From Rhodospirillaceae bacterium LM-1 (GTDB lineage Bacteria; Pseudomonadota; Alphaproteobacteria; Rhodospirillales; WMHbin7), in NCBI GenBank assembly GCA_902725215.1, contig CACUVI010000012.1:439053-503052 (forward strand): a DNA stretch of 64,000 nt, written 5' to 3'. This document shows positions 26,988-36,800 of this stretch, piece after piece. Both the position numbers and the translations under genes were made by a program. The notes beneath the pieces are model-generated. The model searched no databases. It was not told the origin of the DNA and saw nothing but the letters and a program-made list of their open reading frames with translations. How positions within the stretch are numbered: the stretch's first letter is position 1; every line of letters starts with the position of its first letter.

Positions 26988-28361
26988 ATGGCCAAGGACA
27001 CCTCCCGCTTCGTCTGCCAGGAATGCGGGGCGATCACTTCGAAATGGGCAGGCAAGTGTGAAACCTGCGGCGCTTGGAATTCCATCCTTGAGGAAAAGGC
27101 CGAAGCGGCGGTGCCCAAGGGCATCACCGCCAAGGGCGGCAAGCGCATCGATTTCGTTGACCTTGAAGGCGCCCCCGAAAATTTCGCCAGACGCCTGACT
27201 GGCATTCACGAGTTGGACCGCGTGGCGGGCGGCGGGCTGGTTCCCGGCTCGGCCCTGCTGGTGGGCGGCGATCCCGGCATCGGCAAGTCGACCCTGTTGT
27301 TGCAGGCGGTGGCGCGCTTGGCCATGGGCGGCGCAACTTGCGCCTATATTTCGGGCGAAGAGGCCGTCGATCAGGTGCGCCTTAGAGCACAGCGTTTGGG
27401 GCTGGAAAAGGCCAAGGTGCAATTGGCTTCCGCCACCAGCGTGCGCGACATTCTGGCCAGTCTGGATCAGGCGTCGCCCCCCGACGTGGTGGTCATCGAT
27501 TCCATCCAGACTGTGTATCTGGATACGCTTGATTCAGCGCCCGGCACGGTGTCGCAGGTTCGTTCTGCGGCGGCCGAACTGATCCGCCTGGCCAAGCGCC
27601 GGGGTTTCGTGCTGTTCCTGGTTGGCCATGTCACCAAGGAAGGACAGTTGGCCGGGCCGCGCGTGCTGGAGCATATGGTCGATACCGTGCTTTATTTCGA
27701 AGGCGAGCGAGGGCACCCTTATCGCATCTTGCGCGCCGTCAAGAACCGATTCGGCGCCACCGACGAGATCGGCGTTTTTGAAATGACCGATAAGGGTCTG
27801 ATGGAAGTCGAGAATCCGTCGGCCTTGTTCCTGGCCGAAAGGCGGGGCAACGTGAGCGGCAGTTGCGTGTTCGCGGGCGTCGAGGGAACAAGGCCCATGC
27901 TGGTCGAGATTCAGGCCCTGGTGGCGCCTTCCGGTCAGGGCACGCCCAGGCGCGCCGTGGTGGGATGGGACAGCGGTCGCTTGTCGATGATGCTGGCGGT
28001 TCTGGATGCAAGGTGCGGCATGTCCTTGTCGGGCAACGATGTCTATCTGAACGTGGCGGGCGGTTTGAAGATCACTGAACCTGCCGCCGACTTGGCTTGT
28101 GCCGCCGCCTTGCTGTCATCGGCCACCGACCGGCCGGTGCCCGCCGATTTGGTGGTGTTCGGGGAAGTGGGGCTGTCGGGCGAGGTGCGCCCCGTCGGCC
28201 AGGACGAGGCGCGTTTGAAGGAAGCCGCCAAGCTGGGTTTCGGCGCCGCCCTGATCCCCAGACGGCGGCGCAAGGCGCCGGGCGGCGTCCAAGGCATTTC
28301 GCCTCGGGAAATCGGCCATCTGGAAGATCTGGTCGCCTTGTTTCGCGAGGACAAGCCATGA
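26988..28361 (+). CDS. radA: DNA repair protein RadA
   Basis: RadA is a RecA-related, DnaB-like helicase that promotes branch migration in recombination. The N-terminal zinc finger FVCQECGAITSKWAGKCETCG, Walker A GGDPGIGKSTLL near residue 100, the RadA-specific KNRFG motif near residue 250 and the Lon-protease-like C-terminus (VFGEVGLSGEVRPV) are all present. The 457-residue length is normal. The stop overlaps cvpA by four bases. Confidence 0.96.
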   Translation: MAKDTSRFVCQECGAITSKWAGKCETCGAWNSILEEKAEAAVPKGITAKGGKRIDFVDLEGAPENFARRLTGIHELDRVAGGGLVPGSALLVGGDPGIGKSTLLLQAVARLAMGGATCAYISGEEAVDQVRLRAQRLGLEKAKVQLASATSVRDILASLDQASPPDVVVIDSIQTVYLDTLDSAPGTVSQVRSAAAELIRLAKRRGFVLFLVGHVTKEGQLAGPRVLEHMVDTVLYFEGERGHPYRILRAVKNRFGATDEIGVFEMTDKGLMEVENPSALFLAERRGNVSGSCVFAGVEGTRPMLVEIQALVAPSGQGTPRRAVVGWDSGRLSMMLAVLDARCGMSLSGNDVYLNVAGGLKITEPAADLACAAALLSSATDRPVPADLVVFGEVGLSGEVRPVGQDEARLKEAAKLGFGAALIPRRRRKAPGGVQGISPREIGHLEDLVALFREDKP

Positions 28362-29020
28362 ACGGCATTCAGGCGCTGGATGCGGTGGTGCTGATCGTGC
28401 TGGCGGTGTCGGGCGTGTTCGCCTTCATGCGCGGCTTCGTGCATGAGCTTTTGTCGCTGGGCGGCTGGGCGGGGGCCATTTTCGCGGCCATGTACGGGCT
28501 TCCCCATGTGCGCCCCTTTGCCCGCGATTGGATCAGCCTGTCCTGGCTAGCCGATTTGGCGGCGGGCGGGGCCTTATTCCTGACCGCTCTGGTTGTTTTC
28601 TCCATGATTACCCACGCCATTTCCAGAAGGGTGCGCGACAGCAATCTTGGCCTGTTGGACCGCACGCTGGGCTTTGGTTTCGGTTTGCTGCGGGGCGCTG
28701 TCATCGTTTGCCTAGCTTGGCTGGTTCTGGGCTGGCTGGTGGTAATCGATGACCAACCCTCTTGGATTCGCGATGCCAAGACCCGATCTTTGCTGAAGAT
28801 GGGCGCAGACATTCTGGTCGAGTTGGCGCCCTCTGGCCTGAACGAGGCCGAAAAAGGCGCCAAGGCGGCGGCTGTCAAAGCCCAGGAAGCGGCTGAAAGC
28901 AAAGAGATGCTGGACCAGTTGATGAAGCCCGCGCCCAATCCGCAGCCCGAGCGCGCCAAGGGCGGTTATGACGCCAAGGATCGCAGCGAACTGGACCGAT
29001 TGATCAAATCCAAGCAATAA
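28358..29020 (+). CDS. cvpA: CvpA family membrane protein
   Basis: A 220-residue inner-membrane protein with four predicted helices, beginning MNGIQALDAVVLIVLAVSGVF. CvpA was found as needed for colicin V production and usually lies beside purF, as here; it has since been linked to envelope stress. The charged C-terminal tail of about 80 residues is cytoplasmic. It starts inside the radA stop (ATGA). The frame is open further upstream through radA but that part is a different frame of radA and not protein. Confidence 0.92.
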   Translation: MNGIQALDAVVLIVLAVSGVFAFMRGFVHELLSLGGWAGAIFAAMYGLPHVRPFARDWISLSWLADLAAGGALFLTALVVFSMITHAISRRVRDSNLGLLDRTLGFGFGLLRGAVIVCLAWLVLGWLVVIDDQPSWIRDAKTRSLLKMGADILVELAPSGLNEAEKGAKAAAVKAQEAAESKEMLDQLMKPAPNPQPERAKGGYDAKDRSELDRLIKSKQ

Positions 29021-29049
29021 TGCGTACCCCAGTCCCAGGAGTTGGAACC

Positions 29050-30498
29050 ATGTTCCCGGCAAGCGACCCCGACAAGATGCACGAGGAATGCGGCGTATTC
29101 GGCATTTTCGGCCATGCCAGCGCCGCGGCCCACGTAGCGCTGGGCCTGCACGCGCTTCAGCATCGCGGCCAGGAGGCGGCCGGCATCGTTTCGTGCGAGG
29201 GCGAGCGCTTCTATACCCATCGTGGCCTGGGCGAGGTGGGCGAGAATTTCGCCGACCAATCGGTGATCGGCACGCTGTTGGGGCATATGGCCATCGGCCA
29301 TGTCCGCTATTCCACGGCGGGCGGCGCTTTATTGCGCAACGTGCAACCCTTCTTTGCCGAATTCGAATTCGGCGGCCTGTCCATCGGCCATAACGGCAAC
29401 CTGACCAATGCCAATCTGTTGCGCCGCGAATTGGTCAAGCAGGGTTGCCTGTTCCAATCGACCTCGGATACCGAGGTGGTGGTGCATCTGATCGCCAGAA
29501 GTCAGTTCTCGACCGTCGAAGACCGCATGGTCGATGCCCTGAAACAGGTCGAAGGTGCTTACTCGTTGGTGGCGCTGACCGAGGATTCGGTGATTGGCGT
29601 GCGCGATCCGCACGGCTTTCGCCCGCTGGTGCTGGGCCGTTTGGATCAGGCCTGGATTCTGGCGTCGGAAACCTGCGCGCTCGACATCATCGGCGCCGAA
29701 TACGTGCGCGACGTCGAGGCGGGCGAGATGGTGATCTTAAGCGAGCAGGGCATCAAGTCGCTGCGCCCCTTCAACAAGGCGCCCAAGCGATTTTGCATTT
29801 TCGAATACATCTATTTCGCCAGGCCCGATTCTGTGATCGAGGGCATCAGCGTCTATGACACGCGCAAACGCATCGGGGCCGAACTGGCCCGCGAAAGCCA
29901 TGTGCCCGCCGATGTCGTGATCCCGGTGCCCGATTCCGGCGTTCCCGCCGCCCTGGGCTATGCCCAGGAATCCGGCGTGCCGTTCGATCTAGGCATTATC
30001 CGCAATCACTATGTCGGGCGCACCTTCATCGAACCCACCGACGGCATTCGCAATCTGGGCGTCAAGATGAAGCACAACGCCAACCGCGCCCGCATCGAGG
30101 GCAAACGCGTGATTCTGGTCGATGATTCCATCGTGCGCGGCACCACTTCGATCAAGATCGTCAACATGGTGCGCGCCGCTGGTGCGAAAGAAGTGCATAT
30201 GCGCATTTCAAGCCCGCCCACCGTGAATTCCTGCTTCTTCGGCATCGATACGCCCGAGCGCGCCAAGCTGATGGCGGCGCGCATGAGCCTTGAGGAGATG
30301 GCGCGCCATATCGGCGTTGACAGCTTGGCCTTCATCTCGATCGACGGCCTTTACCGCGCCGTGGGGGCGGGGCCGCGCGACGGCGAGAACCGCCTGTTCT
30401 GCGACGCCTGTTTCACCAGCGACTATCCGGTGCCTTTGACCGATCAAAACGGCGGCGAGGCGGCGCGCCAATATACGCTGCTGTCCGAGACAAGGTGA
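29050..30498 (+). CDS. purF: Amidophosphoribosyltransferase
   Basis: PurF commits PRPP to purine synthesis by forming phosphoribosylamine from glutamine. The N-terminal Ntn domain has its nucleophile in HEECGVFGIFGH; Cys14 would be freed by removal of a short propeptide. HRGQEAAGI, then the PRPP-binding loop VILVDDSIVRGTTS near residue 355, and the CFFGIDTPER segment follow. I chose the ATG at 29050 because AGGAG lies eight bases before it; an upstream ATG at 29020 overlaps the cvpA stop but has no better site. Length 482 residues. Confidence 0.95.
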   Translation: MFPASDPDKMHEECGVFGIFGHASAAAHVALGLHALQHRGQEAAGIVSCEGERFYTHRGLGEVGENFADQSVIGTLLGHMAIGHVRYSTAGGALLRNVQPFFAEFEFGGLSIGHNGNLTNANLLRRELVKQGCLFQSTSDTEVVVHLIARSQFSTVEDRMVDALKQVEGAYSLVALTEDSVIGVRDPHGFRPLVLGRLDQAWILASETCALDIIGAEYVRDVEAGEMVILSEQGIKSLRPFNKAPKRFCIFEYIYFARPDSVIEGISVYDTRKRIGAELARESHVPADVVIPVPDSGVPAALGYAQESGVPFDLGIIRNHYVGRTFIEPTDGIRNLGVKMKHNANRARIEGKRVILVDDSIVRGTTSIKIVNMVRAAGAKEVHMRISSPPTVNSCFFGIDTPERAKLMAARMSLEEMARHIGVDSLAFISIDGLYRAVGAGPRDGENRLFCDACFTSDYPVPLTDQNGGEAARQYTLLSETR

Positions 30499-31220
30499 TG
30501 GCGGGCAGGCTTCAGGGCCGCATCGCCCTGGTCACCGGGGCGTCGCGGGGCATCGGGCGCGCCGTGGCTTTGCGCTATGCCGAGGAAGGGGCGACGGTGA
30601 TCGCCCTGGCCCGCACCCAGGGCGCGCTTGAGGAACTTGACGACGAGATCAAGCAACTGACCGGCCAGAACGCCGTGCTGGTGCCGATGGACTTGCGCGA
30701 CGGCGACAAGATCGATCAGGTGGGGGCGGCGCTGTTCGAGCGCTTCAAGCGCCTTGACGTGTTGGCGGGCATCGCGGGCGCCTTGGGCATGTTGGCCCCG
30801 GTGGGCCATATCGGCATCAAGGAATGGGCCGAACCCATGGACGTGAACCTGACCGCCAATTGGCGTCTGATCCGCGCCATGGACCCGCTGTTGCGCATGT
30901 CGGAAGCCGGGCGCGCCCTGTTCGTGACGTCGGGCGTTACCAAGGGCGTCTTTCCTTTTTACGCCGCCTATGCCGCCTCGAATGCGGGGTTGGAGCAGAT
31001 GGTGCGCATCTATGCCGCCGAAGTGGGCGACATCACCAAGGTGCGGGCCAATCTGGTCGATCCCGGCATCGTGCGCACCCGCATGCGCGCCACCGCTTTT
31101 CCCGGCGAGGACCCGATGCAGCATCCACCGCCCGAGGCGATCACCGACATTTTCGTCGATCTGGCCGAGGTTGCGTGCGACAGGTCGGGCGAGATCGTAA
31201 GGGTAGGCGTTAGGTCTTAA
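30498..31220 (+). CDS. Short-chain dehydrogenase/reductase with altered catalytic lysine
   Basis: A 240-residue Rossmann-fold protein of the SDR family. The cofactor loop TGASRGIG and the structural Asn in NLTANW are present. The catalytic Ser145 and Tyr158 are 13 residues apart as usual. The lysine expected four residues after the tyrosine is Asn162 (codon AAT at 30981-30983), so the YxxxK motif reads YAASN. Activity may therefore be lost or changed. It overlaps the purF stop (TGATG), making it the last gene of the radA-cvpA-purF group. Substrate is unknown. Confidence 0.88.
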   Translation: MAGRLQGRIALVTGASRGIGRAVALRYAEEGATVIALARTQGALEELDDEIKQLTGQNAVLVPMDLRDGDKIDQVGAALFERFKRLDVLAGIAGALGMLAPVGHIGIKEWAEPMDVNLTANWRLIRAMDPLLRMSEAGRALFVTSGVTKGVFPFYAAYAASNAGLEQMVRIYAAEVGDITKVRANLVDPGIVRTRMRATAFPGEDPMQHPPPEAITDIFVDLAEVACDRSGEIVRVGVRS

Positions 31221-31335
31221 TTCCCCATGCGGTAGATATTCTATTGTCATTGGAAATTGATTCTTGACGAACTGCCAGCAATGGTATATTAAACACCAAT
31301 TACCACCCTTATTGCGCCCAGGAAGGATCGCCATC

Positions 31336-31971
31336 ATGAAGCGAAGCCGCCATTTGCTTGTGCTTTGCGTGATTGCCGCTGTCTGTTTGCTACAGGATTC
31401 GAAGACGACTTGGGCGGAAGGCGACAAGCCTCCGAAGCTGAGCAAGGAAGAAAAAGCCTATATCAAGCGCATGATCGAACATGGGAAGGAGGAAAAGCAG
31501 TATCCGGATCGCAACTGGATGCTCCAAGGTTGCCGCCTCAACATGCATGGGACTTGGTATCCTTTTGATCGTTTCAGCGAGAGCTGGCTGGGTAGAATGG
31601 TCATCACGGGCGACAGCATCATTTTCGAGGAGATTGGGGAGTTCCCCTACGAAGTTTTGAGAAGCGAATATGGCCCAAAGGTTCCGCCGGGTGGCGCCTT
31701 GCCTGGACGCGAGCGGCATCTGTTTAAGCTCGAGCGTTCGCTCACGTTTCATTTTTGGAAGAAAAAGCATTTTGTCTATGCCGTGATAGCTCACCCCCCT
31801 TGGAGCGCTGTCAGGAAAAAGCCAGAGAACTGGACATTCCGATGCGTTCCAGATTTTGCATTATGCCAAAGCCTGGAATCTGCAACAGCTTTGTTTGTAG
31901 ACAGGGATGGCTTTGATGAAAGTGCTGCAGGATGCCAGGGATTTAACTTTATGCCCTACACGGACGACTGA
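31336..31971 (+). CDS. Secreted hypothetical protein
   Basis: I do not recognise this 211-residue protein. The chosen ATG follows an AGGAAGG ribosome site and opens with a signal peptide of about 27 residues (KRSRHLLVLCVIAAVCLL). The mature part begins with a Lys/Glu-rich stretch and has four cysteines, which could form disulphides in the periplasm. The aromatic-rich middle (FHFWKKKHFVYAV) suggests a compact beta-rich domain. It appears to be a single-gene unit closed by the strong terminator at 32009. GC is a little lower than the neighbours. Confidence 0.7.
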   Translation: MKRSRHLLVLCVIAAVCLLQDSKTTWAEGDKPPKLSKEEKAYIKRMIEHGKEEKQYPDRNWMLQGCRLNMHGTWYPFDRFSESWLGRMVITGDSIIFEEIGEFPYEVLRSEYGPKVPPGGALPGRERHLFKLERSLTFHFWKKKHFVYAVIAHPPWSAVRKKPENWTFRCVPDFALCQSLESATALFVDRDGFDESAAGCQGFNFMPYTDD

Positions 31972-32008
31972 AGTTCCGTTGCCTTAGCAGACAAGGCAAC
32001 GTTCCCAC

Positions 32009-32039
32009 AAGGCGGCGCATGGTGCGCCGCCTTTTTTTT
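32009..32039 (+). terminator. Strong rho-independent terminator
   Basis: AAGGCGGCGCA pairs perfectly with TGCGCCGCCTT across a three-base loop, followed by a run of eight T in all. It separates the secreted hypothetical gene from the muramidase gene. Confidence 0.93.
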
Positions 32040-32057
32040 GACTAAAGGAGAACGACG

Positions 32058-33734
32058 ATGAGCGAGCAAATAAGAGACAAACTATTCAACAAACTGTTGG
32101 GCCATGAAAGACACAAACCAAATTTCTATCCGGACAAGAATGGCAACGCCACCATCGGCGTCGGCTATACGCCGGTGGTGAAAGGCCAAGGTGGCGTGTG
32201 GAAAGTGCGGCCTGAAGCCGAAGCCGATTTCAAGGCTGCGGGGATAACGCTATCCAAAACGCACAAACAGGCCTTTGAAGAACTGGCCTATGCCAAAAAC
32301 AACCCAAAAGCCAAAGACGCCGCCGAGCGTCAGAAAAAAGCTACGGACCAGCTTGGCGACATCGCCATACGCGATGACAAACAAGCCAAGGCCTTGTCGG
32401 GCCGCGAAATAGACGCCAGCATCGCTCATGCGGAAAAGACATTGGGCAAGAATCGCTTCGATGGGTTGGACGAGAAGCGCAAACTGGCGATTTCCGGAGC
32501 CGCCTATCAATCGCCCGCCAACGTGACAAAAATTGGTCCCGATCTCGTCAAGGCGGTCGATGCCAAGGATTGGGACAAGGCCGCCAAGGTCCTGGAGGAT
32601 TCCGGCAAGCGCCTGGGCGATCCCTCTCGCTATAAAAGTTACGGGCAGGACATGCGCGATCCCGAGGCGAAGGGAAAAATCCAGGCCAGCGATGGTGACA
32701 ATCTGTGGAGCATGTCGAAGCGGCTTGGCGTTTCAGTCGACGAGCTTCGCGCCGCCAATCCCGATCTGAACAAGAACGGCGATATTCGTGCAGGCGACTA
32801 TCTGACGCTTCCGGTCAACCCCGAAGAGAAACAGCCGGATAAATCAGAGGAGAAAGAGCCCCAGCCCACCGAACCGCCGCAGGAAGTGGAACCCGAGCAA
32901 CTGCAAGAACTGGGCGCCGACGGCCAGACGTTTCTGGAACGCATCGGCAAGCCCAATGCGCGCCCGGCGCTGGATATCGCGGCGAAAGAGCCAGGGCACT
33001 GGACGAAGGACGAGGCGGATACGGTGATCCAAGACTATCAGCGTTTCCGGCGTCCAGAATCTTTGAACGCCTGGCTGCGCGAGCGGACCACGGAGTATTT
33101 CAAACACATCCATGGCGAGGAACGGGCCATACGCGATTGGACGGGCCGCATTGTCGGCTACAGGAAGATCAGCCCGTTCGAACATCCTGGTGCCCCTGAA
33201 CCTATATTCTTGCAAAAGACGCTGGTAAATCTCGATGCCATAAGCAAACGTCTGGCCCCCGTCTTCGATGCCGATGGCATGAACAACGCCACCAAATCGA
33301 TGCAGCAGGGACTCAATCTTCTCAACAAGGAGAAGATGCCGCGCTTGAAGGAAGACGGCGACTGGGGACCGATCACCGATTTCGGCTTCAAGAAAAGCGT
33401 CGCCAGCCATGGTACAGCCAAAGTCGATGAAGGCTTCGCGCTGGGCCGCTTGCAAACATTGGCCGAGAAGCCGCAACAGCCAGAAGACCTTGCCAAGCAG
33501 ACGCAGACTATTTTTGGCCCGCTCTATGGCAGCCAGGAAAAAGGCGACGATCACGCGCTGGCCCTGCAGGCGGGCTTGAATCAGATCGGCCCGAAATACC
33601 AAAGCGATTGGCAGGAACTGAAACAAGACGGCAAGATCGGACCCAAAACCACCGACGCCTTCAACCGCGTCTCGGCCAGCGCTGGACCCATGGCCATGGT
33701 CGAAGGCATCGGCAATTTCTTGGGATGGCTGTGA
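32058..33734 (+). CDS. GH24 muramidase with LysM and C-terminal peptidoglycan-binding-like regions
   Basis: A 558-residue protein with a phage-lysozyme-like N-terminus. Glu17, Asp26 and Thr32 sit in the E-x8-D-x5-T arrangement of the GH24 catalytic triad (GHERHKPNFYPDKNG, then ATIGVGYT). A LysM domain follows at about residues 210-255 (DGDNLWSMSKRLGVSVDELRAANP). After a Pro/Glu-rich linker, two C-terminal segments (EDGDWGPITDFGFKK and QDGKIGPKTTDAFNR) resemble peptidoglycan-binding domains. There is no signal peptide, and no holin or phage genes adjoin. It has its own terminators on both sides and a good ribosome site (AAAGGAGAA). Confidence 0.85.
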   Translation: MSEQIRDKLFNKLLGHERHKPNFYPDKNGNATIGVGYTPVVKGQGGVWKVRPEAEADFKAAGITLSKTHKQAFEELAYAKNNPKAKDAAERQKKATDQLGDIAIRDDKQAKALSGREIDASIAHAEKTLGKNRFDGLDEKRKLAISGAAYQSPANVTKIGPDLVKAVDAKDWDKAAKVLEDSGKRLGDPSRYKSYGQDMRDPEAKGKIQASDGDNLWSMSKRLGVSVDELRAANPDLNKNGDIRAGDYLTLPVNPEEKQPDKSEEKEPQPTEPPQEVEPEQLQELGADGQTFLERIGKPNARPALDIAAKEPGHWTKDEADTVIQDYQRFRRPESLNAWLRERTTEYFKHIHGEERAIRDWTGRIVGYRKISPFEHPGAPEPIFLQKTLVNLDAISKRLAPVFDADGMNNATKSMQQGLNLLNKEKMPRLKEDGDWGPITDFGFKKSVASHGTAKVDEGFALGRLQTLAEKPQQPEDLAKQTQTIFGPLYGSQEKGDDHALALQAGLNQIGPKYQSDWQELKQDGKIGPKTTDAFNRVSASAGPMAMVEGIGNFLGWL

Positions 33735-33774
33735 GAAGCAGTCCGCCGCCAGCAATCAGCCGTCAGCAAACAAA

Positions 33775-33802
33775 ACGGCCCCGGATTGCTCCGGGGCCGT
33801 TT
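33775..33802. terminator. Bidirectional terminator between muramidase gene and nifJ
   Basis: ACGGCCCCGG pairs with CCGGGGCCGT across a six-base loop. T residues follow on the plus strand and the preceding AAAA gives T residues on the minus strand, so it can serve both convergent genes. Confidence 0.75.
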
Positions 33803-33828
33803 GCGTTCTTGGCAAAGAATGCCGCCGA

Positions 33829-36800
33829 TTACTCGGCCGCGTCCTTGGTGCCGTCCAGCTTGGGCATGCCCACGCCGGTCATGCGTTTCAGCATGTCGTA
33901 GCGGCGCCTGAGCAACACTTCCGACTGCTTGACCATGTCGGCGAAGCGGGCCGGATTCTGGCGCTTGGTGGACTGGAAGCGGGATTCCAGCTTCATGTAC
34001 TCGTCCAGCGACGCCGTGGGTTCGCCCGAGTCCAGGGTCATCGGACCTTCGTCGGTGCCGAACTTCCTGGGATCGAAGCGGTACAGCGGCCAGTAACCCG
34101 ACTTCACCGCCAAGATCTGCTGATCCAGGCCGGCGGCCATGTCATAGCCATGAGCGATGCAATGGCTGTAGGCGATGATCAGCGACACGCCGTCATAGCT
34201 GGCGGCATCAAGAATGGCGCGCACCGATTGCTGGTCCTTCGATCCGAAGGCAACCGAGGCGACATAGACGTTGCCGTAGCTGATGGCCTGCATGCCCAGG
34301 TCTTTCTTGCCCAGCGTCTTGCCCGCCGTGGCGAACTTGGCCGTGGCCGCCATCGGCGTCGATTTCGACGCCTGACCGCCGGTGTTGGAATAGACCTCGG
34401 TATCCATGACCAGGATGTTGACGTTGCGGCCAGAGGCCAGAACGTGATCCAGGCCGCCATAGCCGATGTCATAGGCCCAGCCGTCGCCGCCGAAGATCCA
34501 CACCTGCTTTTCGACCAGATAGTCGGCCGCCAGCAACAGGCGAGCCGCTTCCGGCGACGTCAGGCCCAGCAGCTTTTGCTTAAGCTGTGCGACCAACGCG
34601 CGCTGCTTGGCGATGCCAGCCTCGTCGTTCGGGCCAGGGTGCAGAAGCTCGGTCGCCAACTGCTCGCCGATCTGCGAAGCCATTTGCTTGACCAGGATGC
34701 GCGCCTGCTGGGCGTGGAAATCGACAGCCAGACGGAAGCCCAGGCCAAACTCCGCATTGTCCTCGAACAGCGAGTTGGCCCAGGCGGGGCCGCGTCCGTC
34801 GTCGTTGGCGCAATAAGGCGTTGTCGGCAGGTTGCCGCCATAGATCGACGAACAGCCCGTGGCGTTGGCGATCAGGGCGCGGTCGCCGAACAACTGGGTG
34901 ACCATCTTGATGTAGGGCGTTTCGCCGCAGCCGCTGCAAGCGCCTGAGAATTCGAACAAGGGCTGCAACAACTGCGTCGCCTTGACGTTGGTGAGTTTCA
35001 AAGCCGTGCGGTCGACTTCGGGCAATTCAAGGAAGAAGTCGAAATTCTTCTTCTCGGCTTCCATGATTCCCATCTGCGGAACCATCGCCAGCGCGAAGCG
35101 CTCGGGATTCTGCTTGTCCTTGCCGGGGCAGACCTTGACGCACAGCGAGCAGCCGGTGCAATCCTCGGGCGCCACCTGCAACAGATAGGCGGCATCCTTG
35201 AATTCGGTGCCCTTGTAGGTCATCGACTTGAAGCTGGCGGGCGCGCCCGACATCAAGGCGTTGTCGGCCACCTTGGCGCGGATGGCGGCATGCGGGCAGA
35301 CCATCACGCACTTGTTGCACTGAATGCACAGGCTGGTTTCCCAGACCGGCAGTTCGTCGGCTAGGCTTCGCTTTTCGAAACGCGCCGTTCCGATCGGCCA
35401 AGTGCCGTCGGGCGGGAAGGCGCTGACCGGCAACAGGTCGCCTTTGCCTTCCAGCATGACGGCGGTCACGGTCTTCACGAAATCGGGCGCATGATCGGGC
35501 ACCGAGGGAGGCAGGTCGTGATCGGCCGTAGCCAGTCCGTGCACCGGCATCTGTTCCAGATGGGCCAGGGTGGCGTCGACGGCTTCGAAGTTCTTCTGAA
35601 CCACTTCGTCGCCCTTGCGGCCATAGGTTTTCTCGATCGCCTTCTTGATCTGGCTGATAGCCTCGTCCCTGGGCAAAACGCCGGAAAGGGCGAAGAAGCA
35701 GGTTTGCATGATCGAGTTGATGCGCGATCCCATGCCGGTCTTCTGGGCCACTTCATGGGCGTCGATCACATAGACCTTCAGGTCCTTGTCGATGATCTCC
35801 TGCTGCACGCTTCTGGGCAACTTGGCCCACACTTCGTCCTTGCCGTAAGGCGAATTCAAAAGCAGCGTTCCCTTGGGGGCGGCATATTGCAGCACGTCGT
35901 ACTTCTCCAGGAAGACGAAGTGATGGCACGCCAGGAATTCCGCCTGATGAATCAGGTAGGGCGACTGGATGGCTCGGGGGCTGAAGCGCAGGTGGGAAAT
36001 GGTGACGGCGCCCGACTTCTTCGAGTCATAGACGAAGTAGCCCTGGGCATACAGGTCGGTATTGTCGGCGATGATCTTGATCGAATTCTTGTTGGCGCCC
36101 ACCGTGCCGTCGGAACCCAGGCCGAAGAACACGGCGCGGGTGACGTCATTGGGGTCGAATTCGAAGTGGGAATCGACGGACAGCGACAGATGCGTGACGT
36201 CGTCGGTGATGCCGACCGTGAAGTGGCGCTTCGGCTCGGGCTTGGCCAACTCTTCGAAGATGGCGCGCACCATGGCGGGGGTGAATTCCTTGCTGGACAG
36301 GCCGTAGCGCCCGCCGATGATGGTCGGGTTCAGCTTGGTGCGGCCTTCCGCGCGGGCCTCGGCCAGGGCCGACAGCACGTCGCAATACAAGGGTTCGCCG
36401 ACCGATCCCGGCTCTTTGCAGCGGTCGAGAACGGCGATGGTCTTCACCGACTTGGGTAGGGCGTCGATGAAATGCTTGATCGAGAAAGGACGGAACAGGC
36501 GCACTTTCAGCACGCCCAGCTTCTCGCCATGCTGGTTCAGCCAGCCGATGGTCTTGTGAACCGTTTCGGCGCCCGAACCCATGACGATGACCACGCGCTC
36601 GGCCTGGGGATGGCCGTGATATTCGAACAATTGATATTGGCGGCCGGTCAGATGGGCGAATTTGTCCATCTCGGCCTGCACCTGGTCGGGGGCCTTGAGA
36701 TAGAACTGATTGCGCGCTTCCTGCGCCTGGAAGAAGGTGTCGGGATTGGCAGCGGTGCCGCGCACCTTGGGGGCGTCGGGGTTCAGCGCGCGCTTCCTGT

